A DNA stretch of 15,905 bases from an uncultured Collinsella sp. (GTDB lineage: Bacteria > Actinomycetota > Coriobacteriia > Coriobacteriales > Coriobacteriaceae): assembly GCA_900543605.1 (NCBI GenBank), contig UQSK01000043.1, positions 1-15,905 on the forward strand, read 5' to 3'. Shown here one piece after another: positions 6,021-13,987 of the stretch. The notes below the pieces were generated by a model. It saw nothing but the letters and a program-made list of their open reading frames with translations. It did not search any database and had not been told where the DNA came from. Numbering within the stretch: the first letter of the stretch is position 1; each line of letters opens with the position of its first letter. Both the position numbers and the translations under genes were made by a program.

Positions 6021-6965
6021 ATGCTCAAGACTCCTCTCTGCGATCTGCTCGGCATCGAAAAGCCCGTGTTCCAGGGCGGTATGGCCTGGATTGCCGATGC
6101 CTCGCTGGCGTCCGCAGTGTCCGAGGCGGGTGGCTTAGGCATCATCGCGGCCATGAACGCCGACGCCAACTGGCTTCGCGACCAGATTCATGAGCTGCGC
6201 GCCAGGACGGATAAGCCCTTTGGCGTCAACGTCATGCTCATGGGCCCGTTTGCCGACGAGGTCGCGCAGGTCGTGATTGACGAGCGAGTGCCGGTCGTCG
6301 TGACGGGCGCCGGCAATCCCGCCAAGTACATGAAGGCGTGGAACGAGGCGGGCATCAAGGTCATCCCGGTCGTTGCCTCGGTGGCGCTGGCGCGCCTCGT
6401 GGCACGTCGTGGAGCCACGGCGGTTGTTGCCGAGGGTACCGAATCGGGCGGCCATATTGGCGAGACCTCGACGATGGCACTGGTGCCGCAGGTCGTCGAT
6501 GCGGTCGACATTCCCGTCGTGGCCGCCGGCGGTATTGCCGACGGCCGCGGCGTGGCGGCCGCCATTATGCTGGGCGCCGAAGGCGTGCAAGTGGGTACGC
6601 GCTTTCTGGTCGCAGACGAGTGCACCGTCTCGGAGCAGTACAAGGAGATGGTCCTGAAGGCCAACGACACTTCGACGCGTGCGACCGGTCGCTCGACGGG
6701 ACATCCGGTGCGCGCCCTCAAGAGCCCCTTCACCAACGCGTATGCCAAGAGCGAGGCGGCGGGCGCAAGCTCCGAGGAGCTCGGGGCCATGGGCACGGGC
6801 GCCCTTCGCAAGGCCGCCAAGGACGGCAATTACGAAGAGGGTTCGTTTTTGTGTGGACAGATTGCCGGCATGGTCAACGAGTGCCAGAGCGCACGTGAAA
6901 TCGTTGACGACTTGGTCGATGGCGCCGAGCGCGTCCTGAAGGGTGCGTGCGCATGGGTAGCATAG
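6021..6965 (+). CDS. fabK: Enoyl-ACP reductase II (FabK, FMN-dependent)
   Basis: FabK performs the last reduction of each elongation cycle, trans-2-enoyl-ACP to acyl-ACP, using FMN and NAD(P)H. The 314-aa TIM-barrel protein belongs to the nitronate monooxygenase-like family. It opens PVFQGGMAWIADASLA and has the active-site loop AEGTESGGHIGETS, with His145 matching the essential His144 of S. pneumoniae FabK. VVAAGGIADGRG and GVQVGTRFL form the phosphate-binding part. Operon position separates it from true nitronate monooxygenases. FabK is unrelated to FabI and not inhibited by triclosan. Its ribosome binding site lies within the end of acpP, and its last 13 nt overlap fabD. Confidence 0.95.
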   Translation: MLKTPLCDLLGIEKPVFQGGMAWIADASLASAVSEAGGLGIIAAMNADANWLRDQIHELRARTDKPFGVNVMLMGPFADEVAQVVIDERVPVVVTGAGNPAKYMKAWNEAGIKVIPVVASVALARLVARRGATAVVAEGTESGGHIGETSTMALVPQVVDAVDIPVVAAGGIADGRGVAAAIMLGAEGVQVGTRFLVADECTVSEQYKEMVLKANDTSTRATGRSTGHPVRALKSPFTNAYAKSEAAGASSEELGAMGTGALRKAAKDGNYEEGSFLCGQIAGMVNECQSAREIVDDLVDGAERVLKGACAWVA

Positions 6966-7879
6966 CGTTTCTGTTTGCCGGCCAGGGTGCCCAACACCCC
7001 GCGATGGGCGTCGACCTGATCGAGGCATCGCCGGCGGCCGCCGAGGTGTTCGCCATTGTCGACGAGGTGCGCCCGGGGACCAGCGAGCAGTGCCGGAGCG
7101 CCTCCAAGGAGGAGCTCTCGCAGACCGAGAACACGCAGCCGTGCGTGTTCGTTCACGACCTGGCAGCGGCTACCGCTCTGCGTGAGCGCGGCGTGGTGCC
7201 TGCCGCCTGTGCGGGATTCTCGCTGGGCGAGGTCGCCGCGCTCACCTTTGCGGGGGCATTCGATACGCGAGCGGGCTTTAAGCTCGTGTGCGAGCGCGCG
7301 GCGCTGATGGCCGCGGCTGCCGAGCGCCATCCGGGCGGCATGCGCGCCGTCATCAAGCTCGATGCGGTGCAAGTCGAGGGCCTGGCAAAACAGGCCGGCG
7401 AGGACTGCTGGCCGGTCAACTACAACAGCCCCCAGCAGACGGTTGTGGCCGGAGCGCCCGAGCCGCTGCAGGAGCTCGATGTCCTGGTAAAAGAGGCTGG
7501 CGGCCGCGCCATGAAGGTCGCGGTGTCGGGTGCATTCCATAGCCCCTATATGGCCGAGGCGACTGAGGGGCTGGCGAGGTATATCCAAGCCGGTCACGCG
7601 CCGTCCCCGTTGCTCATTCCCGTTATGGCAAACATGACGGCGGCGCCCTATCCGGCCGACCCGCAGGCGGCATCGGATGTCTTGGCCAACCAGGTGAGTC
7701 ATGCCGTGCGCTGGGTCGACACGCTGCATGCTCTGCAGGATAAAGGCATCGACACGTTTATTGAGGTCGGCCCCGGCAAAACGCTGTCCGGCTTGGTCAA
7801 GCGTACGCTGAGCGACGTTCGTGTGTATTCGTGCGAAACGGCCGAGCAGGTCGCAGCTATTGCCGACGAGCTCGCATAG
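6953..7879 (+). CDS. fabD: Malonyl-CoA:ACP transacylase (FabD)
   Basis: FabD moves malonyl from CoA to ACP to supply chain extension units. The 308-aa product shows the acyltransferase signature: GQGAQ near the start, nucleophile Ser90 in AGFSLGE, Arg115 in CERAALM, His196 in SGAFHSPYM and the C-terminal EVGPGKTLSGL. The usual His before the nucleophile is Phe; other bacteria vary there (Leu in several Firmicutes). I chose ATG 6953 because AAGGG (6939-6943) is 9 nt upstream; an in-frame GTG at 6947 would sit only 3 nt from it. The first 13 nt overlap the end of fabK, consistent with translational coupling. Confidence 0.95.
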   Translation: MGSIAFLFAGQGAQHPAMGVDLIEASPAAAEVFAIVDEVRPGTSEQCRSASKEELSQTENTQPCVFVHDLAAATALRERGVVPAACAGFSLGEVAALTFAGAFDTRAGFKLVCERAALMAAAAERHPGGMRAVIKLDAVQVEGLAKQAGEDCWPVNYNSPQQTVVAGAPEPLQELDVLVKEAGGRAMKVAVSGAFHSPYMAEATEGLARYIQAGHAPSPLLIPVMANMTAAPYPADPQAASDVLANQVSHAVRWVDTLHALQDKGIDTFIEVGPGKTLSGLVKRTLSDVRVYSCETAEQVAAIADELA

Positions 7880-7909
7880 TCCACAGGGCTGTAACCCGAA
7901 AGGAATGAC

Positions 7910-8683
7910 ATGGGCAACTTGAACAACGGCGCGCTCGAGCGCAACGACTCACGTCGCGTGGCACTGGTCACGGGCGGCTCGCGGGGTATCGGCCGCGCTT
8001 GCGCTGTCGGTCTGGCGGAGGACGGCTTTGATATCGCCGTCGTCTATGCCGGTAGCGTCGATGCGGCGCGCGAGACGTGCGAAGCCTGCGAGGCGGTTGG
8101 CGCCGCGGCACGCGCATATCAATGCGACGTGGCCGACCCCGCTGCCGTCAACGCGTGCGTGGAAGCGGTCCTTAACGATTTTGGCTCCATTTGGGCGCTC
8201 GTCAACAACGCCGGTATCACGCGCGACGGCCTGCTCATGCGTATGGGCGACGATGCCTTCGACCGCGTGCTCGATGTCAATCTCAAGGGCACGTTCAATA
8301 CGACGCGCGCGCTCACCAAGACCTTTATGCGCCAGCGCGGCGGTTGCGTCATCAACATGAGCTCGGTTGTGGGCCTGATGGGCAATGCCGGGCAGGCCAA
8401 CTATGCAGCCTCCAAGGCGGGCGTCATCGGTCTGACCAAGGCGGTAGCGCGCGAGCTTGCACCCCGCGGCGTACGAGTGAACGCGGTCGCCCCGGGGTTT
8501 GCCGAGACCGATATGACGGCAAAGCTTTCGGAGAAGGTTCGCGCGGCAACCGAGGAGCAGATTCCCCTAAAGCGCATGGCGCGCCCCGAGGAAGTGGCCG
8601 GCGTGGTGCGCTTTTTAGCGAGCGATGCGGCTGCCTACATTACGGGCGAGGTCGTGCGCGTCGACGGCGGAATGGCGATGTAG
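7910..8683 (+). CDS. fabG: 3-oxoacyl-ACP reductase (FabG)
   Basis: FabG reduces 3-oxoacyl-ACP to (R)-3-hydroxyacyl-ACP with NADPH. The 257-aa short-chain dehydrogenase has the Rossmann glycine motif TGGSRGIGRA at 21-30, NNAG at 99-102 and the active tetrad Asn124, Ser152, Tyr165 and Lys169 (YAASK). The C-terminal YITGEVVRVDGGMAM is characteristic of FabG. About 15 residues precede the Rossmann strand, slightly longer than usual, so a start further in is possible, but GAAAGGAA sits properly before ATG 7910. It follows fabD by 30 nt. Confidence 0.95.
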   Translation: MGNLNNGALERNDSRRVALVTGGSRGIGRACAVGLAEDGFDIAVVYAGSVDAARETCEACEAVGAAARAYQCDVADPAAVNACVEAVLNDFGSIWALVNNAGITRDGLLMRMGDDAFDRVLDVNLKGTFNTTRALTKTFMRQRGGCVINMSSVVGLMGNAGQANYAASKAGVIGLTKAVARELAPRGVRVNAVAPGFAETDMTAKLSEKVRAATEEQIPLKRMARPEEVAGVVRFLASDAAAYITGEVVRVDGGMAM

Positions 8684-8722
8684 AAACCAGGGCCGAAGAA
8701 CGGCTTGGATGAGGAGACCATG

Positions 8723-9970
8723 ATGGAACAGAGAGTTGCAATCACCGGTATCGGTGCCGTATCGCCGCTCGGCAACACGGCACTTGCCACCTGGGCGGCC
8801 ATGTGCGCCGGGACCTGTGGTATCGGCCCGATCACGCACTTCGATACCGATGCGTTTGCCGTTAAGGTGGCGGCCGAGGTCAAGGGTTTTGACGGCAACG
8901 AGTACTTTGGCAAGCGTGACGCCAAGCACCTGGACCCCTGCGTTCAGTTTGCCCTGGCAGCGTCGGACGAGGCCATGCACGATGCGGGCTTTGATGTCGA
9001 GGGCGCCATCGATCGCGAGCGCCTGGGCGTCTACGTGGGTTCGGGCGTGGGCGGCATGCAGACACTCGTCGACAACGTCCACACGATTGCCGATCGGGGG
9101 CCTCGCCGCGCATCGCCCTATATGATTGCGATGATGATCCCCAATATGGCTTCGGGCAATATCGCGATCCGCCACAAGGCAAAAGGCCCGACCCTGCCCG
9201 TGGTGACTGCGTGCGCGACCTCGGCCCATGCCGTGGGCGAGGCGTTCCGCGCCATCAAGCATGGCTATGCCGATGCGATTCTCGCCGGCGGCACCGAGGC
9301 CGCAATCATCCCCGATGCCGTTGCGGGCTTTACATCCTGTCGTGCTCTCACCACTAATCCTGACCCGTCGACGGCATGCCGTCCGTTCGATGCAGACCGC
9401 GACGGCTTTGTGATGGGCGAGGGCGCCTGCGTGCTGGTTCTCGAGAGCATGGAGCATGCGCAGGCGCGTGGTGCGCACATTTATGCCGAGGTCGTGGGCT
9501 ACGGCAACACCGATGATGCCTATCACATCACGAGCCCCGATCCCGAGGCTGCCGGCATTGCCCGCGCGATATCGCTGGCGGTGGCCGAGGGCGACGTCAA
9601 GCCTTCCGAGGGTCTCTACATCAACGCTCACGGCACCTCGACTAAACTCAACGATTCGTCCGAGACGGCGGGCATCAAGCGTGCGCTCGGCGAGGACGCG
9701 GCACGCGCCGCGCACGTCTCGTCGACCAAGTCGATGACCGGCCACATGATCGGTGCTACGGGTGCCATCGAGGTCATGGCCTGTGCCATGGCGCTCGAGC
9801 AGGGCGTGGTGCCCCCGACCATTAACTACCACACGCCCGATTCCGCCTGCGATCTTGATTACACGCCTAATCGAGCGGTTCGCGCCGACCTTACCTGGGC
9901 GCTTTCGACCAATCTGGGCTTTGGCGGGCACAATGCCGCCATCGCGCTGCGTAGATATACGAGGAGCTAG
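8723..9970 (+). CDS. fabF: Beta-ketoacyl-ACP synthase II (FabF)
   Basis: FabF is the elongating condensing enzyme, joining acyl-ACP with malonyl-ACP. The 415-aa protein contains Cys164 in VTACATSAH, His303 in NAHGTSTKLND, Lys336 and His341 in TKSMTGHMIGATGA, and the C-terminal gate region NLGFGGHNAA: the Cys-His-His arrangement of the FabF/FabB family. Family length and the streptococcal-type neighbourhood favour FabF over FabB. I chose ATG 8723 because GAGGAG (8711-8716) lies 6 nt before it; the ATG at 8720 and a TTG at 8705 in the same frame are worse spaced. accB starts 3 nt after the stop. Confidence 0.96.
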   Translation: MEQRVAITGIGAVSPLGNTALATWAAMCAGTCGIGPITHFDTDAFAVKVAAEVKGFDGNEYFGKRDAKHLDPCVQFALAASDEAMHDAGFDVEGAIDRERLGVYVGSGVGGMQTLVDNVHTIADRGPRRASPYMIAMMIPNMASGNIAIRHKAKGPTLPVVTACATSAHAVGEAFRAIKHGYADAILAGGTEAAIIPDAVAGFTSCRALTTNPDPSTACRPFDADRDGFVMGEGACVLVLESMEHAQARGAHIYAEVVGYGNTDDAYHITSPDPEAAGIARAISLAVAEGDVKPSEGLYINAHGTSTKLNDSSETAGIKRALGEDAARAAHVSSTKSMTGHMIGATGAIEVMACAMALEQGVVPPTINYHTPDSACDLDYTPNRAVRADLTWALSTNLGFGGHNAAIALRRYTRS

Positions 9971-9973
9971 AGC

Positions 9974-10450
9974 ATGGATTCCAAAAGACTTGCCGAGATA
10001 GCCGATGTTATGGAGGACCGCGGCCTCACGCGCGTGCGTGTTGAGGAGCCCGATGGCACTGCGGTCGAGCTCGAGCGCGCGAGCGCGGCGCAGCCGGTTG
10101 CCGTGCCCATGCCTATGCCGAGTGCCGTGACTGCTCCGGCGGTGGCTCCTGTCGCCATGCCTGCCGCCGCACCGGAGCCCGCCGCGCAGGCGCCTGCCGC
10201 CGCACCGGAGCCCAAGGGCACCGAGGTGACCGCTCCCATGGTCGGCGTTTTCTATGCTGCCCCGGCGCCGGGCGACGAGCCGTTTGTGCACGTGGGCTCC
10301 AAGGTCAAGGCCGGCGAGACCCTCTGCATCATCGAGGCCATGAAGGTTCTCAACGAGGTAACGGCAGAGGCAGACGGCGAGGTACTCGAGATTTGCGTGG
10401 CCGACGGCGACCTCGTGGAGTTTGGCAGCTGCCTCATGAGGATCGGATAG
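9974..10450 (+). CDS. accB: Biotin carboxyl carrier protein of acetyl-CoA carboxylase
   Basis: AccB carries biotin between the carboxylase and carboxyltransferase parts of acetyl-CoA carboxylase. The 158-aa protein has a short N-terminal helical region (1-36), a flexible Ala/Pro/Met-rich linker (about 38-80) and a biotinyl domain (about 85-158) with biotinylation site Lys124 in EAMKV. The thumb loop of the domain is present (YAAPAPGDEPFVHVG). In the linker a 22-bp DNA segment is repeated exactly 33 bp later, duplicating AAAPEP. GAGGAG (9961-9966) lies inside the end of fabF. Lys124 is the expected target of the BirA encoded at 3817-4593. Confidence 0.96.
   Translation: MDSKRLAEIADVMEDRGLTRVRVEEPDGTAVELERASAAQPVAVPMPMPSAVTAPAVAPVAMPAAAPEPAAQAPAAAPEPKGTEVTAPMVGVFYAAPAPGDEPFVHVGSKVKAGETLCIIEAMKVLNEVTAEADGEVLEICVADGDLVEFGSCLMRIG
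10159..10213 (+). repeat. Exact 22-bp direct repeat in the accB linker
   Basis: The 22 bases at 10159-10180 recur unchanged at 10192-10213, an offset of 33 bp or 11 codons. Each copy encodes the end of a PAAAPEP segment. Because the offset is a multiple of three, slippage would lengthen or shorten the linker without a frameshift. Confidence 0.85.
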
Positions 10451-10459
10451 GTGATATCC

Positions 10460-10882
10460 ATGAACAAAGAAGAGCTCAAGAAGCTGTTACCGCATCGCGA
10501 GCCGATGCTTTTGCTCGACGAGGCCGAGCTGGTGGGCGACGAGGCCCACGGCAAGATCGCGATTACGGGCGACGAGTACTTTTTGCAGGGGCATTTTCCG
10601 GGAAACCCGGTCGTCCCCGGCGTGATTCAGTGCGAGATGCTCGCCCAGAACTGCTGCGTGCTGCTGATGGGCGATGAGGAAGCTCGCGGTGCGACACCGT
10701 TCTACACGAGTCTGGACAAGGTGCGCTTTAAGCGTCCGGTGCGCCCGGGCGACACGGTGGATCTGGTGTGCTCCATCACGCGTGCACGCGGGCCGTTCCG
10801 CTTTGCGACGGGTACTGCGAGCGTCAACGGTGAGGTTTGCTGTCGCGCCGATATGTCTTTTGCACTCATGCACGAAAGTTAA
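10460..10882 (+). CDS. fabZ: 3-hydroxyacyl-ACP dehydratase (FabZ)
   Basis: FabZ dehydrates (R)-3-hydroxyacyl-ACP to trans-2-enoyl-ACP. The 140-aa hot-dog-fold protein opens LLPHREPMLLLDE and has the active-site helix GHFPGNPVVPGVIQCEMLAQ with His45 and Glu59, the pair expected for FabZ; FabA would have Asp in place of that Glu. KVRFKRPVRPGDT is a further family element. I prefer ATG 10460, with AGGTGAT (10449-10455) in front; GTG 10451 would add three residues and has GAGGAT 7 nt upstream. It lies between accB and accC, as in streptococci. No isomerase (FabM) or FabA is encoded nearby, so the route to unsaturated chains is not visible. Confidence 0.95.
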   Translation: MNKEELKKLLPHREPMLLLDEAELVGDEAHGKIAITGDEYFLQGHFPGNPVVPGVIQCEMLAQNCCVLLMGDEEARGATPFYTSLDKVRFKRPVRPGDTVDLVCSITRARGPFRFATGTASVNGEVCCRADMSFALMHES

Positions 10883-10892
10883 GGAAGGCTTC

Positions 10893-12236
10893 ATGTTCGA
10901 CAAAGTGCTCATCGCCAACCGCGGCGAAGTCGCGGTCCGTGTTATCCGCGCGTGCCGCGATATGGGCATCAAGACCGTCGCCGTTTATTCCACGGCCGAT
11001 GCGGACGCGCTGCACGTGCAGCTTGCCGACGAGGCGTATTGCATCGGCGGTCCGCGTCTTGCCGAGAGCTACCTCAACGACGATGCTGTGCTCACCTGTG
11101 CCGTAAAGTCGGGAGCTAAGGCAATTCATCCCGGCTATGGCTTTTTCTCCGAGAAGGCGAGCTTCGTGCGCGACTGCGACAAGTATGGCCTGGCGTTTGT
11201 TGGTCCTTCGGCCAAGGTGATTGACAGCATGGGCGACAAGGACGCCGCACGTCGAACGGCTGCCGCGGCGGGCGTGCCCATCGTGCCGGGCTGCGATTTG
11301 CTCAAAAGTCCCGAGGAGGCAACGGCCGAGGCTGAGCGCATTGGCTGCCCCGTGCTTATTAAGGCGCGTGCGGGCGGCGGCGGTCGCGGTATTCGTAAGG
11401 TCGAGCGCGTGGAAGATGCGGCAAAGGCCTTTATTGAAGCACGCGCCGAGGGCGAGGCCGTTTTTGGCGACGGCGAGTGCTACATGGAGAAGTTCGTCGC
11501 GCCGGCGCATCACGTTGAGGTACAGATTATGGCCGATAAGCAGGGCCATGTGTTTTCGCTCGGCGAGCGCGAGTGCTCGGTGCAGCGTCGCAACCAAAAG
11601 CTGATCGAGGAGAGCCCCGCGCCGTGCCTCGACGGACGCGATGATATTCGCGCGCGCATGCACAAGGCCGCGCGCGACCTGGCTCGTGCCGTTGGCTATG
11701 AGGGCGCCGGTACCATTGAGTTCCTGTATTCGGACGACGGCAATTTCTACTTTATGGAAATGAACACGCGCTTGCAGGTGGAGCATCCGGTTACGGAGTT
11801 TGTGACCGATACCGACCTGGTCAAGTGGCAGCTGCGCGTGGCAGCCGGCCAGCCTCTGCCCTTTGAGCAAGAGGACATGCCGGTCCACAACCACGCCATG
11901 GAGTGCCGCATCAATGCCGAAACGCCAGACTTTCTGCCGTCATGCGGAACGGTCACCGCGTTGCGTGTGCCGGGCGGTCCGCGCGTGCGCTGGGATTCCG
12001 CCATGTTTACCGGTGCGAGAGTTCCGCCGTACTACGACTCCATGCTCGGCAAGCTCATCGTGTGTGCGCCCACGCGTGACGGTGCCATTCGCAAGATGCG
12101 CTCGGCCTTGGGCGAGCTCGTGATTGAGGGCGTGAGCGAAAACAGCGAGCTTCAGCTCGACGTGCTGGCAAACGACGAGTTCTTGTCGGGCATGTATCAC
12201 ACCGATCTGATGGGGCATCTCTATGCTGATGAATAG
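10893..12236 (+). CDS. accC: Biotin carboxylase subunit of acetyl-CoA carboxylase
   Basis: AccC carboxylates the biotin on AccB using ATP and bicarbonate. The 447-aa ATP-grasp protein begins MFDKVLIANRGEVAVRVIRAC and contains AIHPGYGFFSE, the ATP lid KARAGGGGRGIRKV (157-170), ERECSVQRRNQKLIEE and the catalytic strand EMNTRLQVEHPVTE (289-302). The length equals the stand-alone carboxylase, without fused biotinyl or transferase domains. An in-frame extension back to 10674 is a shadow across fabZ; AAGGAAGG (10881-10888) and the family N-terminus fix ATG 10893. It overlaps the next gene by 14 nt. Confidence 0.97.
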   Translation: MFDKVLIANRGEVAVRVIRACRDMGIKTVAVYSTADADALHVQLADEAYCIGGPRLAESYLNDDAVLTCAVKSGAKAIHPGYGFFSEKASFVRDCDKYGLAFVGPSAKVIDSMGDKDAARRTAAAAGVPIVPGCDLLKSPEEATAEAERIGCPVLIKARAGGGGRGIRKVERVEDAAKAFIEARAEGEAVFGDGECYMEKFVAPAHHVEVQIMADKQGHVFSLGERECSVQRRNQKLIEESPAPCLDGRDDIRARMHKAARDLARAVGYEGAGTIEFLYSDDGNFYFMEMNTRLQVEHPVTEFVTDTDLVKWQLRVAAGQPLPFEQEDMPVHNHAMECRINAETPDFLPSCGTVTALRVPGGPRVRWDSAMFTGARVPPYYDSMLGKLIVCAPTRDGAIRKMRSALGELVIEGVSENSELQLDVLANDEFLSGMYHTDLMGHLYADE

Positions 12237-13947
12237 AAAAGCGAAGACGGTCAACGTTCTCGAGGGACCGATGACCGAGTCGTGCGCCGAGTTTCCCGCG
12301 CGCCACGTGTTTATCAAGTGCCCGGAGTGCCGCCGCGTGATCGATGAGGCGCGCCTGCACGACAACCTCGAGGTCTGCCCTCGTTGCGGCAAACACTTTC
12401 GCGTGAGCGGGCGCGACCGCATGCGCATGACGATTGACGAGGGCACGTTTGAGGAATGGGATGCCAGTCTGGCGCCGGAGGACTTCCTTTCGTTTCCCGG
12501 CTATGCCGACAAGCTCAAGAGCGTGAGCGAACGTTCGGGCGAGCGCGATGCCGTTGTGTGCGGCAAGGGCAAAATCTGCGGTTGCGATACGGCGCTCTTC
12601 TTTATGGACGCCAACTTTATGATGGGCTCGATGGGTTCCGTGGTGGGCGAGAAGATCTGCCGCACATTTGAGCGTGCGACCGAGCTGGGACTGCCGGTCG
12701 TTGGCTTTACCGTATCGGGTGGCGCCCGCATGCAGGAGGGCGTGACCTCGCTCATGCAGATGGCCAAAATCTCTGCGGCGGTTAGGCGCCATAGCGAGGC
12801 GGGCGGCCTGTATATCACGGTGCTCACTGACCCCACGACCGGAGGCGTAACCGCGAGCTTTGCAATGGAGGGCGATATTATCCTGGCCGAGCCCGATGCC
12901 CTGACGGCATTTGCCGGCCCGCGCGTGATCGAGCAGAACATGCACAAGCGCCTGCCCAAGGGATTCCAGCGCTCCGAGTTTTTGCTGGAGCACGGCTTTT
13001 GCGATGCCGTTGTTCCGCGTGGCGAGATTGCGCTCACGGTAGGCGAGCTGCTGGCGCTGCACGAAGGGCACGCGCCCGGCCTGGGGGCACCGCATGAGAT
13101 CGTGCATACGGGTCGCCGCGGCAAAAAGCTGGGACACTTGTTCAAGCGCTCGGCCGCACCAAAAACCGCGCTCGAGATTGTCAAGCAGACCCGCTCGGCA
13201 GATCGCGCCACGGCAGGCGAGATGATCTCGCTGGGCCTGGATGGATTTGTGGAGCTGCACGGCGACCGCTACTTTGGCGACGACGCCGCTGTGGTGGCTG
13301 GCATTGGCTGGAAAGATGGACGCCCCGTAACGGTCATCGCCATCGAGCGCGGCACCACGACCAAAGAGCGTATGCGCCGCAACTTTGGTATGGCACATCC
13401 CGAGGGCTATCGCAAAGCGCGTCGTCTGATGCGCCAGGCCGAAAAGTTTGGTCGACCGGTTCTGTGCCTGGTCGATACTTCGGGCGCGTTTTGCGGCATC
13501 GGTGCCGAGGAGCGCGGCCAGGGCGAGGCGATTGCCCAGAATCTCATGGGGATGAGCGGCCTTAAGACGCCGATTGTCTCGGTGGTGACAGGCGAGGGCG
13601 GCTCTGGTGGCGCGCTGGCGCTATCCGTGGCCGACCGCATCCTGATGCTCTCGAGCTCGGCCTATTCGGTCGTGAGCCCCGAGGCCTGTGCGTCGATCCT
13701 GTGGAAGGATACCGACCGCGCGAATGAGGCTGCCGAGGCGCTGAAGCTCACGGCTCCCGATCTGTTGGCGCTCGGCATCATCGACGGCATTGTTGACGAT
13801 AGGGGCCTGTCGCATGAGGAGATCGCCGGTGCCGTCATGTCCTCGGCATTTGATGCCTTCGATACGCTTGGGCAGCTCGACGAGGCGACCCTCACAAACC
13901 TCCGCTACGAAAAGTACCGCGCAATCGGTCAGTACCGCACGATGTGA
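12223..13947 (+). CDS. accDA: Fused acetyl-CoA carboxylase carboxyltransferase, beta (AccD) plus alpha (AccA)
   Basis: This protein transfers carboxyl from biotin to acetyl-CoA to give malonyl-CoA. It joins two subunits normally made separately. Residues 1 to about 300 are AccD: a zinc ribbon with CPEC (33-36) and CPRC (52-55), SGGARMQEG (165-173) and DPTTGGVTASF (203-213). Residues about 312-574 are AccA: RRNFGMAHPEGYRKA, DTSGAFCGIGAEERGQGEAIA and GEGGSGGALA (457-466). At 574 aa it is shorter than E. coli AccD plus AccA (about 620), mainly because the N-terminal helices of AccA are reduced to a short junction near 300-315. There is no stop or frameshift between halves. ATG 12223 overlaps accC by 14 nt; ATG 12229 is an alternative. 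Confidence 0.93.
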   Translation: MLMNRKAKTVNVLEGPMTESCAEFPARHVFIKCPECRRVIDEARLHDNLEVCPRCGKHFRVSGRDRMRMTIDEGTFEEWDASLAPEDFLSFPGYADKLKSVSERSGERDAVVCGKGKICGCDTALFFMDANFMMGSMGSVVGEKICRTFERATELGLPVVGFTVSGGARMQEGVTSLMQMAKISAAVRRHSEAGGLYITVLTDPTTGGVTASFAMEGDIILAEPDALTAFAGPRVIEQNMHKRLPKGFQRSEFLLEHGFCDAVVPRGEIALTVGELLALHEGHAPGLGAPHEIVHTGRRGKKLGHLFKRSAAPKTALEIVKQTRSADRATAGEMISLGLDGFVELHGDRYFGDDAAVVAGIGWKDGRPVTVIAIERGTTTKERMRRNFGMAHPEGYRKARRLMRQAEKFGRPVLCLVDTSGAFCGIGAEERGQGEAIAQNLMGMSGLKTPIVSVVTGEGGSGGALALSVADRILMLSSSAYSVVSPEACASILWKDTDRANEAAEALKLTAPDLLALGIIDGIVDDRGLSHEEIAGAVMSSAFDAFDTLGQLDEATLTNLRYEKYRAIGQYRTM

Positions 13948-13971
13948 CAAAGGGGCAGCCCGCATGTCACA
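13943..13971. repeat. 29-bp palindromic element, copy at the end of accDA
   Basis: TGTGACA (13943-13949) and TGTCACA (13965-13971) are inverted, with an inner GGG-GCAG-CCC stem. It overlaps the accDA stop codon and lies just before the EIIC gene. A related element of the same length, 19 of 29 positions identical, lies just after that gene at 15208-15236. It may be a small dispersed palindromic repeat or a processing or termination hairpin. Confidence 0.55.
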
Positions 13972-13987
13972 TTGGGAAAGGCGTTCC

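Noticed and set aside
8615..10291. 558-aa open frame on the minus strand across fabF and accB
   Set aside because: Arg/His/Gly-rich shadow translation with no recognisable domain, opposite secure genes.
12055..13398. 447-aa open frame on the minus strand across accC/accDA
   Set aside because: Antisense shadow in GC-rich coding DNA; no ribosome binding site or known motif.
13943..13971. CRP-like site (TGTGA with TCACA)
   Set aside because: The half-sites are too far apart: the element is 29 bp, whereas a CRP site has 6 bp between the pentamers.
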